A DNA stretch of 33,212 bases, from NCBI GenBank assembly GCA_029551285.1, contig JAKPFT010000073.1:1-33212 (forward strand), written 5' to 3'. The notes beneath the pieces were generated by a model that made no database searches, was not told the DNA's origin, and saw only the letters and a list, made by a program, of their open reading frames with translations. Positions 16,136-24,791 of this stretch are shown here, piece after piece (the first letter of the stretch is position 1; every line of letters starts with the position of its first letter). The DNA comes from a bacterium. GTDB taxonomy: Bacteria; Ratteibacteria; UBA8468; B48-G9; DSTR01. A program made the position numbers and the translations under genes.

Positions 16136-17395
16136 ATGAAGGTTCTGGTGATAGGCAGTGGCGGCCGGGAACACGCTCTGGTTCAGAAAATATCAAAGAG
16201 CCCTGCTGTCAGGGAAGTGCTGGCAGTTCCCGGTAACGCAGGCATCGGCCAGCAGGCAACCTGCTTCAACCTGAAAGAAACAGATTTCCCCGCTCTGGTC
16301 AGGCTGGCGGCCGATAACAGAATTGATTTAACTGTTGTTGGCCCGGAAGTTCCGCTGGCCAGGGGTATTGCTGATACTTTCCAGTCCAGCGGTTTGAAAC
16401 TTTTCGGTCCCACGGCCCGCGCGGCCAGGCTGGAATCATCAAAAATCTTCGCCAAAGAATTCATGAAACGACACGGTATTCCCACGGCTGATTTTTCTGT
16501 AGCTGACACGATCTCCAGAGCGCTCCAGCAGGTTGAAAAAAAAGGGTATCCGGTAGCCATAAAATATGATGGTCTGGCGGCAGGCAAGGGCGTGCGCGTT
16601 GTCTGGAATAGAAAAGAGGCGGTCTCTTTTCTTGAGGATATCTTTGAAAGAAATATTTTTGGTTCACCCGGACCAGCCGTGGTTATTGAAGAAGCGCTAA
16701 CTGGAGAAGAGGTTTCCTACCTCATTGTGACGGATACTCTCTCCTACCACCCTCTGGCTCCAGCGCGAGATTACAAAAGAATTTTTGACCTGGACCAGGG
16801 TCCCAATACAGGCGGAATGGGAGCTTACAGTCCGGCAGTGCTATTGGAAGGGGAGACGGCCCGGTTTGTCCAGGAAGAAGTTGTCCACAGAACGTTAAAG
16901 GCTCTACTTAGAGAAGGCATTGAGTATCGCGGGGTTCTGTACTTCGGTCTGATGCTGACGAAAAAGGGTGTCTCTGTACTGGAGTACAACGTCCGCTTTG
17001 GAGACCCGGAAACGCAGGTGATTCTTCCCCGTCTGGAGAATGACCTTGTTGAACTTATGGAGGCCACCGTCGCCGGTCGTCTCAAAGAGATAGACCTGAG
17101 GTGGAAACAGGAAAAAGCAGTTTGTGTTATTCTGGCTTCTAAGGGGTATCCAGGCCCTTACCAGACCGGTTATGCGATAAGGGGTTTGAACAAGGTTGAG
17201 GATGTTTTTGTTTACCACGCAGGCACAAAAACCAGCGAAAACGGGACCATCGTTACCGCAGGCGGCCGGGTACTGGGGTTGACCGGCCTGGGTATTAGCT
17301 TCAGCGAGGCAAGAGAAAAGGTTTATCGGGCTGCAGAGGTAATTGAGTTTTCCGGAAAATACTTTCGTCAGGATATCGCTGGCAACCTGAAATGA
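16136..17395 (+). CDS. purD: Phosphoribosylamine-glycine ligase (GAR synthetase)
   Basis: The 419-residue enzyme catalyses the second step of purine synthesis: phosphoribosylamine plus glycine plus ATP. Visible motifs are the N-terminal VIGSGGREHAL (5-15), ATP-grasp KYDGLAAGKGV (143-153), GPNTGGMGAYSP (222-233) and FGDPETQ. It is a single-domain PurD with no fused PurM or PurN. It stands alone among non-purine genes, 32 bases after pilT. Confidence 0.97.
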   Translation: MKVLVIGSGGREHALVQKISKSPAVREVLAVPGNAGIGQQATCFNLKETDFPALVRLAADNRIDLTVVGPEVPLARGIADTFQSSGLKLFGPTARAARLESSKIFAKEFMKRHGIPTADFSVADTISRALQQVEKKGYPVAIKYDGLAAGKGVRVVWNRKEAVSFLEDIFERNIFGSPGPAVVIEEALTGEEVSYLIVTDTLSYHPLAPARDYKRIFDLDQGPNTGGMGAYSPAVLLEGETARFVQEEVVHRTLKALLREGIEYRGVLYFGLMLTKKGVSVLEYNVRFGDPETQVILPRLENDLVELMEATVAGRLKEIDLRWKQEKAVCVILASKGYPGPYQTGYAIRGLNKVEDVFVYHAGTKTSENGTIVTAGGRVLGLTGLGISFSEAREKVYRAAEVIEFSGKYFRQDIAGNLK

Positions 17396-17428
17396 TAGTA
17401 GCCAGCATGCTACTTGAGGAGGTAAGCC

Positions 17429-18517
17429 ATGCAGAAAATGAAGGCGGGTATTGTCGGAACCGGTGGCATCAGCCACTATCACCTCAGGGGTTTTCTTCGG
17501 GCAGGCGTGGAAGTCATCGCCGTGGCTGACCCTGCCCTGGACCGGGCCCGGGGATTTGCGGAAAACTACCGGGTTAAAAATGTTTATGCCTCGCATCAGG
17601 AGATGCTCAGGGTTCATCCTGATTTAGACATGGTCAGCGTGGCCACGCCAAACAAGTTTCACGCGCCTATTGCGACAGACTGTTTGAACGCCGGAGTTCA
17701 TGTTTTCTGCGAGAAACCACCGGCCCTCAACGCAACGGAAGTTGCTCAGATGAAGGAAGCCGCCGAACGAAACAAAAGGCTTTTACTCTTCGATTTTAAT
17801 AACCGCGCCCGGCCCGAGGCCCAGGCCATAATGAGTTATATCCGGAACGGCCAGGTGGGTACCATCAACTCAGCTCAGGCTATCTGGATCAGGCGCTGTG
17901 GTATCCCGGGATTTGGCGGATGGTTTACCCAGAAAGCCCTTTCCGGGGGCGGGCCGGTAATTGATCTTCTGCATATGATTGACCTTGCTCTGTACTTTAT
18001 GAATTTCCCTGCGCCAGCCTATGTGCTGGCGGCTACCTTCCGTGACTTTGCTTCAGATAAGCGGTTCAAAGGACCCTGGGGACTGCCGGACATGGAAAAG
18101 GCGGTGGTTGATGTGGAGACAGCCGCCCACGGTTTTGTTACTTTCCAGACAGGGCAGGTCCTTTTTATCCGGAATAGCTGGGCGGAACTAAACCGCCGGG
18201 AGGAAGTTTCCGTCACATTTCAAGGTACCCTTGCTGGCGGAATGGTTCGTCGGCTCTTTGGTCGGGACGGACTGGATGAAACAGCCATTGACGAGTGCGA
18301 GCTTTACACCATGGAGCACGGTCTGCCTGTAAACAAAATGATTCTGGTAACACCGGATGTCGCCATGGGCCGGGAAACGGCTCTTATCAACTTTGTGGAG
18401 GCAGTCCAGGGAAAAACCGAACCTCTTTCCACGCCAGAGCAGGCTTTGGTTTTGATGAAAATCATTGATGCTATCTACCTCTCGGCGGAAAAGAAAGAGC
18501 CTGTGAGCATAGACTGA
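17429..18517 (+). CDS. Gfo/Idh/MocA family NAD(P)-dependent oxidoreductase
   Basis: The 362-residue protein has an N-terminal Rossmann fold with GIVGTGGIS (7-15), the EKP motif (95-97) and the catalytic-type GGGPVIDLLHMIDL (173-186), giving D179, H182 and D185. Family members oxidise or reduce sugars, inositols and derivatives using bound NAD(P). The substrate cannot be read from sequence. A strong TTGAGGAGGT ribosome-binding site precedes it. Whether it works with the purD gene before it or the exporter after it is unknown. Confidence 0.9.
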   Translation: MQKMKAGIVGTGGISHYHLRGFLRAGVEVIAVADPALDRARGFAENYRVKNVYASHQEMLRVHPDLDMVSVATPNKFHAPIATDCLNAGVHVFCEKPPALNATEVAQMKEAAERNKRLLLFDFNNRARPEAQAIMSYIRNGQVGTINSAQAIWIRRCGIPGFGGWFTQKALSGGGPVIDLLHMIDLALYFMNFPAPAYVLAATFRDFASDKRFKGPWGLPDMEKAVVDVETAAHGFVTFQTGQVLFIRNSWAELNRREEVSVTFQGTLAGGMVRRLFGRDGLDETAIDECELYTMEHGLPVNKMILVTPDVAMGRETALINFVEAVQGKTEPLSTPEQALVLMKIIDAIYLSAEKKEPVSID

Positions 18518-18568
18518 AAAGACACAGATTGCCTTCAAATCTGTACATGCCTGCCCGGAGTTAAGACC

Positions 18569-20134
18569 GTGAAATTTTTGATGCCCGGATTGCTGCTGGT
18601 TTTTGTCCTGACCAGCGGGTGCAGTGTTGCTTACTACCGGCAGAGTGCCGACCTGGAAGTAAATTCTATTTTGCGAGAAAAGGAAAAGTTGCTTCACCCG
18701 GTCTCTGCTGCGCTGCCCCGGTTTAATGGTGAGACTGCGCCAGAGACACGGATACTGAACCTGAAAGAGGTTTTGATTACCGCGGCAAAGAATAATCGCG
18801 AGTATCAGAGCCGCAAAGAGGACGTTTACCTGAAGGCTCTGGATTTGACTGGCGCCCGGTTTGTCTATCGTTGGCGCTGGGACACCAGCGGTGGCCTGGA
18901 ATACAACAAAGAGGATGAGCACAGTTGGGCAACGAGTTCCAGTTTGAGGCTGGTGCGCTGGCTGGCTGATGGAGCCCAGATTACCTTTAATCTTTCCAAA
19001 GATTTTCTCCAATATCTTACGGGGGACAAGAGCAAGAGTTTTCAGTCCATGATGCAACTGGACCTGCTGCAACCCTTGCTGAAGGGGGCGGGCCGAAAGG
19101 TTGCTCAGGAAAACTTGACCCAGGTCGAGCGTGATGTCGTTTACGCCATGCGCTCTTTTCTGCGATATCAGCGGAGTTTCTCCGTAGATGTGGCCCAGCA
19201 ATATTTCCAGATTCTTCTGGCTCAGGATACCCTGACCAACTACTGGGCCAATTATCTCTTCCTGAGTCAAACCAGACAGCGTATTGAGATGATGGCCGAA
19301 GCCGGACGGCTACCACCGCTTCAGGCTGACCAGGCCCGCCAGAACGAATTACAGGCTTATCAGGACTGGCTGAGAGCCAGCCATGACTACCAGTCGCGTC
19401 TGGACACTTTTCGCACCCTGCTGGCTATTCCCTTGAACCAGCCTGTTGTTCTGGACAAGGAAGTGCTCATCCGTCTTCTGAACCAGGGAGTTTCCGAACC
19501 GTCTCTCCGGGAAGAAGAATGCCTTCAGGCGGCTCTTACCGGTCGCCTGGACCTACTTACTGCTGCGGATGAGCTTGAGGATGCAAAAAGAAAAGTGGCT
19601 GTGGCCAGAGATAATCTGCACAGTTACCTTGCCCTCAAACTTCATCTGGAGACCAGCTCCGACCAGACCGAGCATCCCACCTGGCGACTGTCTCAGCCAG
19701 ACTACAGTGGCGGTCTTGATTTTTCCTTTCCCTTCAGCCGGGTTGAAGAACGCAACGCCTACCAGCGGAGTCTCATTAATCTGGAGAGAGCCCGGCGGCA
19801 GTTTTTTCTGAAGAGGGATATCGTAACGGCTGAGGTGGCTGAATCCTATCGGGCTCTTGAAGAGGCTTACCGGACTTACCAGATTCAGAAGTCCAGTCTC
19901 GCCCTGGCCCAGCGGCGGGTGGAAAGCACTGATTTGCTTCTGCAGGCTGGCCGGGCAACGACCCGGGACCTTCTGGAAGCCCAGGAGGCTTTGACCAGAG
20001 CCAGGAATGCTCTTTCGGCGGCCGTGGTCAATTACCAGATTTCTTATCTGCGTCTCCTTCGAGATGCGGAATTGCTTGAGCTGGACGAGGCCGGTGTCTG
20101 GAAAGGAGATACCTATGAGAAAACTATCAGATAG
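18569..20134 (+). CDS. TolC-family outer-membrane efflux lipoprotein
   Basis: The 521-residue protein has a short signal peptide ending in the lipobox LTSGC (14-18), so the mature protein is likely acylated at C18. The body shows two long helical repeats typical of TolC-like factors, with the second-repeat pattern EEAYRTYQIQKSSLALAQRR and LLQAGRATTRDLLEAQEAL near the C-terminus. It would form the outer-membrane duct. The GTG at 18569, 8 bases after CCGGAG, is the likely start; ATG 18581 would shorten the signal peptide. It overlaps the adaptor gene by 20 bases. Confidence 0.9.
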   Translation: MKFLMPGLLLVFVLTSGCSVAYYRQSADLEVNSILREKEKLLHPVSAALPRFNGETAPETRILNLKEVLITAAKNNREYQSRKEDVYLKALDLTGARFVYRWRWDTSGGLEYNKEDEHSWATSSSLRLVRWLADGAQITFNLSKDFLQYLTGDKSKSFQSMMQLDLLQPLLKGAGRKVAQENLTQVERDVVYAMRSFLRYQRSFSVDVAQQYFQILLAQDTLTNYWANYLFLSQTRQRIEMMAEAGRLPPLQADQARQNELQAYQDWLRASHDYQSRLDTFRTLLAIPLNQPVVLDKEVLIRLLNQGVSEPSLREEECLQAALTGRLDLLTAADELEDAKRKVAVARDNLHSYLALKLHLETSSDQTEHPTWRLSQPDYSGGLDFSFPFSRVEERNAYQRSLINLERARRQFFLKRDIVTAEVAESYRALEEAYRTYQIQKSSLALAQRRVESTDLLLQAGRATTRDLLEAQEALTRARNALSAAVVNYQISYLRLLRDAELLELDEAGVWKGDTYEKTIR

Positions 20135-21947
20135 AACCCGGGGAATTTTAGGACTGCTCACCCTTGTGGTGATCGTCGTGGTCATTTTCAGCGTGATTTT
20201 TGTGAGATGGCAGCGTCGCCGGAACAATCAGAATCTTATTACTTACAGGGTCCGGAAGATGGACCTGGTTATTTCCGTCAGGGAAGGCGGAAACCTTCAG
20301 GCACTCCGGGCTCAGAAGATTACTAACCAGGTTCCGGGTTCCAGAACCATTCTGGAAGTGGTGGAGGAGGGCACCCGGATTACCGAAGAGGATGTGCGCC
20401 GCGGAAGAATTCTGGTTCGCCTGGATTCCAAGGATATTGAGGACCGTCTGCAGCAGATGCAGATTACCGTGGAAAACAGCGAAGCCTCTTACACTCAGGC
20501 TCAGGAAAACCTGCTCATCCAGAAAAAGCAGAACGAAAGCGACCTGAAAGGTGCGGAATTGAAAGTGCGTTTTGCCAGACTTGACCTGGAGAAGTATCTG
20601 GGCAGCACCCTGACCGAGACTTTTTTGCAGAAGCCAGGCATGCCGGCATCAGAACTTCTGGCCAGCCAGTTTCTGGGCGGAGAGGCTCTCAACAGGAAAC
20701 GACAGGCGGAAACTGATATTGACCTGGCCAGGGAGGAAGTGGCTCGGGCGACGGACCGGACCAACTGGAGCAGTCAGCTGGCCGACAGGGGCTACATTAC
20801 CAAAACGGAACTGGAAGCAGACAAACTTGCTCTGCAACAAAAGCAGGTGGCTCTGGAACAGGCCAGACTGTCCGCGGAGCTTTACTTTAAGTATGATTTT
20901 CCCAAGCAGGTAGAAAAACTTTACTCCGACTACCTGGAAGCGCTGGCGGAACTGGAACGGACCAGAGCCAAGTGTCAGGCCCGCTTGATTCAGGCCGAGG
21001 CTGATGTTAAAAGCAAGAAGGCTACTCATCTGTTCAATCTTGCCAACTTACGGGATTTACAGAAGCAACTGAAGGATTGCACCATCGTCGCCACTCAGCC
21101 CGGCTTTGTGGTCTATGCCACCAGTGACCGGCCCTGGCGAAGCGAAACGCCGATTCAGGCCGGAACCACTGTGCGACAGAATCAGGACCTTCTAACCTTG
21201 CCTGATTTCAGCACGATGGGTGTGGTAGTGAAGATACACGAGTCAGCCATCGACCGGGTGATAGTGGGACAACCCGCCCGGGTAACAGTGGATGCCTTTC
21301 CAGAGAGGGTTCTCACCGGTGAGGTCAAAAACATTGCCCTGATGCCTGACCCAACCTTGAAGTTTATGAACCCGGACCTGAATGTGTATGTGGCCCAGAT
21401 TTCCCTGGATCAGGTCTATGATTTTTTGAAACCAGGCATGAGCGCCCAGGTTGAGATTCTGGTTAAAAAATTACCGCAGGTGCTGGCCATTCCACTACTG
21501 GCGATTTCCTTCCGCGGGGAAAACGCAGTTTGCCGGCTGCTTCAGAAGACAAAGTTAGTGGAACGACCGGTTAGACTTGGCGAAAGCAACGAAGAGTACA
21601 TTGAAATTAAGTCAGGCTTAAATGAAGGGGACCTGGTCGTTCTTTCCGGAAGCAGTCCGGCCCCGGGTATGGCCAGCCCGACCACAGGCAAGACCGTTAC
21701 TTCTCCAGCCACCCGTTCTGTCTCCGGGCCGGCAGCGGTTTCCTCTTCGTCTGGCCGCCAGCGGGAGATGCCCGGCGAGGCCGCTTCGCCGGCAGAAGTG
21801 AGTAAACCTAACCCTTTAGAAGGTACAACGGCAACGGAACAAGCCAGGCCGTCCCGTCGCACTAAAATCCTCCGGGAGAATTCTGAGACATCAGGCGGGC
21901 CGGCTGGGGCTCCGCCTAACCGGGGGCAACCGGAAAACATTCCGTAA
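20115..21947 (+). CDS. Periplasmic adaptor (membrane fusion) protein, HlyD/MacA-like
   Basis: This 610-residue protein has a single N-terminal membrane anchor (about 11-30), a lipoyl-type segment, a long coiled-coil hairpin (about 110-340, rich in Gln, Glu, Lys and Leu), then beta-barrel segments including VVVKIHESAIDRVIVGQPAR and LKPGMSAQVEILVKKLPQVL. It ends in a tail of about 65 residues rich in Pro, Ser, Thr and Gly. It bridges the ABC permease to the TolC partner. ATG 20115 follows GAAAGGAG and is chosen over an upstream ATG within the previous gene. At 610 residues it is well above the usual 370-450. Confidence 0.9.
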   Translation: MRKLSDRTRGILGLLTLVVIVVVIFSVIFVRWQRRRNNQNLITYRVRKMDLVISVREGGNLQALRAQKITNQVPGSRTILEVVEEGTRITEEDVRRGRILVRLDSKDIEDRLQQMQITVENSEASYTQAQENLLIQKKQNESDLKGAELKVRFARLDLEKYLGSTLTETFLQKPGMPASELLASQFLGGEALNRKRQAETDIDLAREEVARATDRTNWSSQLADRGYITKTELEADKLALQQKQVALEQARLSAELYFKYDFPKQVEKLYSDYLEALAELERTRAKCQARLIQAEADVKSKKATHLFNLANLRDLQKQLKDCTIVATQPGFVVYATSDRPWRSETPIQAGTTVRQNQDLLTLPDFSTMGVVVKIHESAIDRVIVGQPARVTVDAFPERVLTGEVKNIALMPDPTLKFMNPDLNVYVAQISLDQVYDFLKPGMSAQVEILVKKLPQVLAIPLLAISFRGENAVCRLLQKTKLVERPVRLGESNEEYIEIKSGLNEGDLVVLSGSSPAPGMASPTTGKTVTSPATRSVSGPAAVSSSSGRQREMPGEAASPAEVSKPNPLEGTTATEQARPSRRTKILRENSETSGGPAGAPPNRGQPENIP

Positions 21948-21949
21948 CC

Positions 21950-22624
21950 ATGGCTACCATCATCCGGATGGAAGCTGTTAACAAGGTGTATGACCTGGGT
22001 AGCGTCAGGGTGGAGGCGCTTAAGGACATTACTTTTTTCATTGAAGAGGGAGAACACGTGGCCATCATGGGACCATCGGGCAGTGGCAAGACCACCCTGC
22101 TGAATCTCCTGGGTTGTCTGGACCGGCCCACTTCCGGCCGCTACTTTATTGAAAACACCGAGGTTTCCACGCTTTCCGATGATGCTCTCTCTGCCATCCG
22201 GGGCCGCCGGCTTGGCTTCATTTTTCAGGCGTATAATTTAATTCCGCAGTTAACAGTGGTGGAAAATATCGGCATTCCACTTTTTTATCAGGGAGAGGCC
22301 GAAAGGACGATTAGAGAAAAGTCTGCGGAAATGGCCAGACTTGTTGGCCTGGGGGACCGTCTCAGCCATCGGCCAACCCAGCTCTCGGGGGGCCAGCAGC
22401 AACGGGTGGCGATCGCCAGGGCGCTGGTGAACAATCCGGCGGTAATTCTGGCCGATGAGCCCACCGGAAATCTGGATAGTACCACCGGACGGGAGATTAT
22501 GAATCTGCTGGTGGAACTTAATCATCAGGGAAAAACGCTGATTATCGTGACCCACGATGCCAGCATTGCGCAGTATGCTCACAGAATCCTGCGCATGCTG
22601 GATGCTCGTCTCTATGAAAATTGA
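21950..22624 (+). CDS. ABC transporter ATPase, MacB/LolD type
   Basis: The 224-residue ATPase carries Walker [10 protein letters not shown] (41-49), Q-loop Q93, signature LSGGQQQR (145-152), Walker [10 protein letters not shown] (165-173) and switch His H202. The overall look is the MacB/LolD/FtsE class, which powers mechanotransmission-type exporters rather than substrate pumping through the membrane. It starts 2 bases after the adaptor and overlaps the permease by 11 bases. Confidence 0.95.
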   Translation: MATIIRMEAVNKVYDLGSVRVEALKDITFFIEEGEHVAIMGPSGSGKTTLLNLLGCLDRPTSGRYFIENTEVSTLSDDALSAIRGRRLGFIFQAYNLIPQLTVVENIGIPLFYQGEAERTIREKSAEMARLVGLGDRLSHRPTQLSGGQQQRVAIARALVNNPAVILADEPTGNLDSTTGREIMNLLVELNHQGKTLIIVTHDASIAQYAHRILRMLDARLYEN

Positions 22625-23891
22625 CCTTCAGCATCTGGTTCGGATTGTCCGGTACGGTTTTAAGAATATCTGGCTGCACCGGCTCCGTTCGGCGCTGACC
22701 ATTTTAGGCATTGTCTTTGGAGTAGCCTCGGTCATTGCCATGCTGGCTATTGGCGAAGGCGCCAGTTATGAAGCCCGTGAAAAGATAAAAGAATTGGGTA
22801 GTACCAATATCATCCTCAGAAGTCTGAAACCGCCCGATGAGACTGCTTCCCAGCAGACAAGCTATCTGGGTGTTTTTGGTCTCACCCCAACTGACCTGTG
22901 GCAGATTCGCACCATCCCCTCGGTGGAAAAAGTGGTGCCTACCTGGGAAATAAAAGAACAGGCCTGGCATTTTGAAAAGAGTTTTTCTGTTCGTCTGGTG
23001 GGCACAACACCAGACTATTTCCCTGCCATGAACCTGCATCTGGCTCTGGGCCGGACCTTTGACCAGGTTGACCTGCAGGAGAGTAAGAATGTGATGGTCA
23101 TTGGCGCTACAGTCGCCACGGTTCTTTTCCCGGCTCAAATTCCCATTGGTCAGCAGGTTAAAGTGCGTGGCTGTTATTTCACTGTTATCGGGGTGGCCGC
23201 TGAAAAATCACTCACCGGTCGCAGTGAAAGCGCTGGCTTTGAAGATACCGGCTCGGATGTCTATATTCCCTTTTCCACGCGTCGTCTCTTCTTCGGAGAG
23301 TATGAAGTTAACCGCCAGGGTGGAAGAATAACTGAACGCAACTGGGTTCGCTACCACCGGTTTGTGGTGAGGGTCGGCAGCATGGAGCAGGTCTCCGCCA
23401 CCGCGGCGCTGATTCAGCAGTTGCTAAAAACCACTCATAAGAGGCAGGATTACGACATTATGGTCCCGCTGGAACTGCTCAGGCAGGCAGAGCATACCAA
23501 AAGGATTTTTAACATCGTTCTGGGTTCCATTGCCGCAATTTCACTGGTGGTGGGCGGCATCGGCATTATGAACATTATGCTGGCCACGGTAACGGAAAGG
23601 ACTCGCGAGATTGGTATCAGAAGAGCCCTGGGAGCCAGGCGACGGGACATCCTGCAGCAATTCGTTAGTGAGGCTGTTATCCTTTCTTCTTCCGGGGGGC
23701 TGATCGGCGTCTGCCTGGGAGTAATTATTCCCAAAATTGTCACCAGGCTGGCCGGGATGACCACTCTCATTACGCCATGGTCTGTTCTGATTTCTTTTTC
23801 CATTTCAGTCGGTGTGGGCATGGTTTTTGGCATCTACCCGGCCCGACAGGCCGCCAGTCTTGACCCCATCCAGGCGCTGCGGTACGAATAG
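22614..23891 (+). CDS. ABC transporter permease, MacB-like (FtsX domain)
   Basis: This 425-residue permease has an N-terminal TM helix (about 25-45, LRSALTILGIVFGVASVIAM), a periplasmic MacB-type core domain (about 50-290) and a C-terminal FtsX domain with three TM helices (GSIAAISLVVGGIGIMNIML and two more), ending ARQAASLDPIQALRYE, the family's usual close. With the ATPase, adaptor and TolC-like gene it completes a tripartite exporter. ATG 22614 gives the family N-terminus. The substrate is unknown; macrolides, peptides and lipoproteins are known for relatives. Confidence 0.94.
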   Translation: MKIDLQHLVRIVRYGFKNIWLHRLRSALTILGIVFGVASVIAMLAIGEGASYEAREKIKELGSTNIILRSLKPPDETASQQTSYLGVFGLTPTDLWQIRTIPSVEKVVPTWEIKEQAWHFEKSFSVRLVGTTPDYFPAMNLHLALGRTFDQVDLQESKNVMVIGATVATVLFPAQIPIGQQVKVRGCYFTVIGVAAEKSLTGRSESAGFEDTGSDVYIPFSTRRLFFGEYEVNRQGGRITERNWVRYHRFVVRVGSMEQVSATAALIQQLLKTTHKRQDYDIMVPLELLRQAEHTKRIFNIVLGSIAAISLVVGGIGIMNIMLATVTERTREIGIRRALGARRRDILQQFVSEAVILSSSGGLIGVCLGVIIPKIVTRLAGMTTLITPWSVLISFSISVGVGMVFGIYPARQAASLDPIQALRYE

Positions 23892-23916
23892 CCTGCCACT
23901 GATTCACACTGTTTGT

Positions 23917-24786
23917 TTAGCGATACGGTTCTGCCGCCTGCCACTGCCAGAGTTCCAGACTCTGGCCGCAGACCGGACAGGTCCCCTTCGGGCTGACCCA
24001 TTCGTAATTCCGCCAGTTGCCACAATCAAACCTTTGACCCTTTCGGGCCAGGGTTACCGGACAGGTCCCGTAAATCAGATGAAAACCTTCATAGGTCTGA
24101 CATCCGTCAGAAGTTCGGCCGCAGTTTTCACAAACAAACTTCGGGCTCAGACTTGCCCCCTGACGAACAAAGTATCCAGCAAAATGAACCTTGCCTCCGC
24201 ACTTCAGACAGGTAGCCCCTTCCAGACTGGTGAACGATATCTTTATAAACCGAAAGCCCTTCTGGCTCACCTCAAACTCAGCCGGATAGGAGGAAGGTAA
24301 CATCACCATTTTGGGCAAAACCAGGCCGTGCTTTTCCGTCCTTTCCACAATCTCCGGCAAAAACCGTAAAACTTTACTGGCAACAGGGCTCTGCGAAATC
24401 TCACCGGCGGCTCTCGGGGAGGCGCTCATCAAGATCAGGGTGCCACTGGCCAGAACCAGGCCTTCCCCGACACCTAAAAGAGCGCCACCCAGACGGTCCA
24501 GGAAATGCTTCCAGTCAGCGCGGCGCCGAAGCATATCCAGGAGGACGATTGAGGTGAAAGTCAGGACAAAAACAGAAAAGACAAAGCAGAGCAGGTCAAC
24601 GAGGCTACCGGTGATATTGAACTGGCGAAAAAGGCGAACCGGTCCCAGGTAAACGAAGGAGCCCAGAGACAACCCTATGGCAATACCAACCAGGTCAATC
24701 AGAGTTCCCAAAAAACCGCGTACCAGGCCCATCAGTACTCCGGCCAGAAGCATTGTTGACGCGATGAAGTCAATCCCGCCAAACAT
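23917..24786 (-). CDS. CvpA-like membrane protein fused to cysteine-rich zinc-ribbon-like tail
   Basis: The first 125 or so of 289 residues resemble CvpA (colicin V production) proteins: four hydrophobic segments, with GLVRGFLGTLIDLVGIAIG near the start and LDRLGGALLGVGEGLVLASG in the last pair. The rest is not usual CvpA: after a short linker come nine cysteines (193, 196, 219, 222, 229, 242, 255, 270, 273), including three CxxC pairs, likely two zinc ribbons in the cytoplasm or periplasm. CvpA function is poorly defined (linked to envelope and secretion phenotypes). It lies 5 bases after the small coiled-coil gene and converges on the exporter permease with only 25 bases between. Confidence 0.8.
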   Translation of the reverse strand: MFGGIDFIASTMLLAGVLMGLVRGFLGTLIDLVGIAIGLSLGSFVYLGPVRLFRQFNITGSLVDLLCFVFSVFVLTFTSIVLLDMLRRRADWKHFLDRLGGALLGVGEGLVLASGTLILMSASPRAAGEISQSPVASKVLRFLPEIVERTEKHGLVLPKMVMLPSSYPAEFEVSQKGFRFIKISFTSLEGATCLKCGGKVHFAGYFVRQGASLSPKFVCENCGRTSDGCQTYEGFHLIYGTCPVTLARKGQRFDCGNWRNYEWVSPKGTCPVCGQSLELWQWQAAEPYR

Positions 24787-24791
24787 GCTGG

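Noticed and set aside
17397-17414. Inverted repeat AGTAGC/GCTACT with a 6-base loop before the oxidoreductase
   Set aside because: Short stem, no T run, and directly followed by the ribosome-binding site; could affect initiation but may be chance.
16904-17617. 237-codon open frame on the minus strand opposite purD and the oxidoreductase start
   Set aside because: Composition and lack of motifs mark it as a shadow of well-supported plus-strand genes.
18524-18544. Perfect 7-base inverted repeat (ACAGATT/AATCTGT) with a 7-base loop before the TolC-like gene
   Set aside because: AT-rich weak stem with no run of T after it, so not a convincing terminator.
18188-19270. Long open frame of 360 codons on the minus strand, opposite the oxidoreductase and TolC-like genes
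   Set aside because: It is antisense to two genes with clear family motifs, crosses their boundary, is rich in Gln, Leu and Pro with no recognisable motif, and lacks a good ribosome-binding site.
23892-23916. Possible two-way terminator between the converging permease and CvpA-like genes
   Set aside because: No hairpin with flanking T runs could be found in the 25 bases between the stops.
23812-24300. 162-codon plus-strand open frame opposite the CvpA-like gene
   Set aside because: Overlaps the permease end and is antisense to a better supported gene; no motifs.
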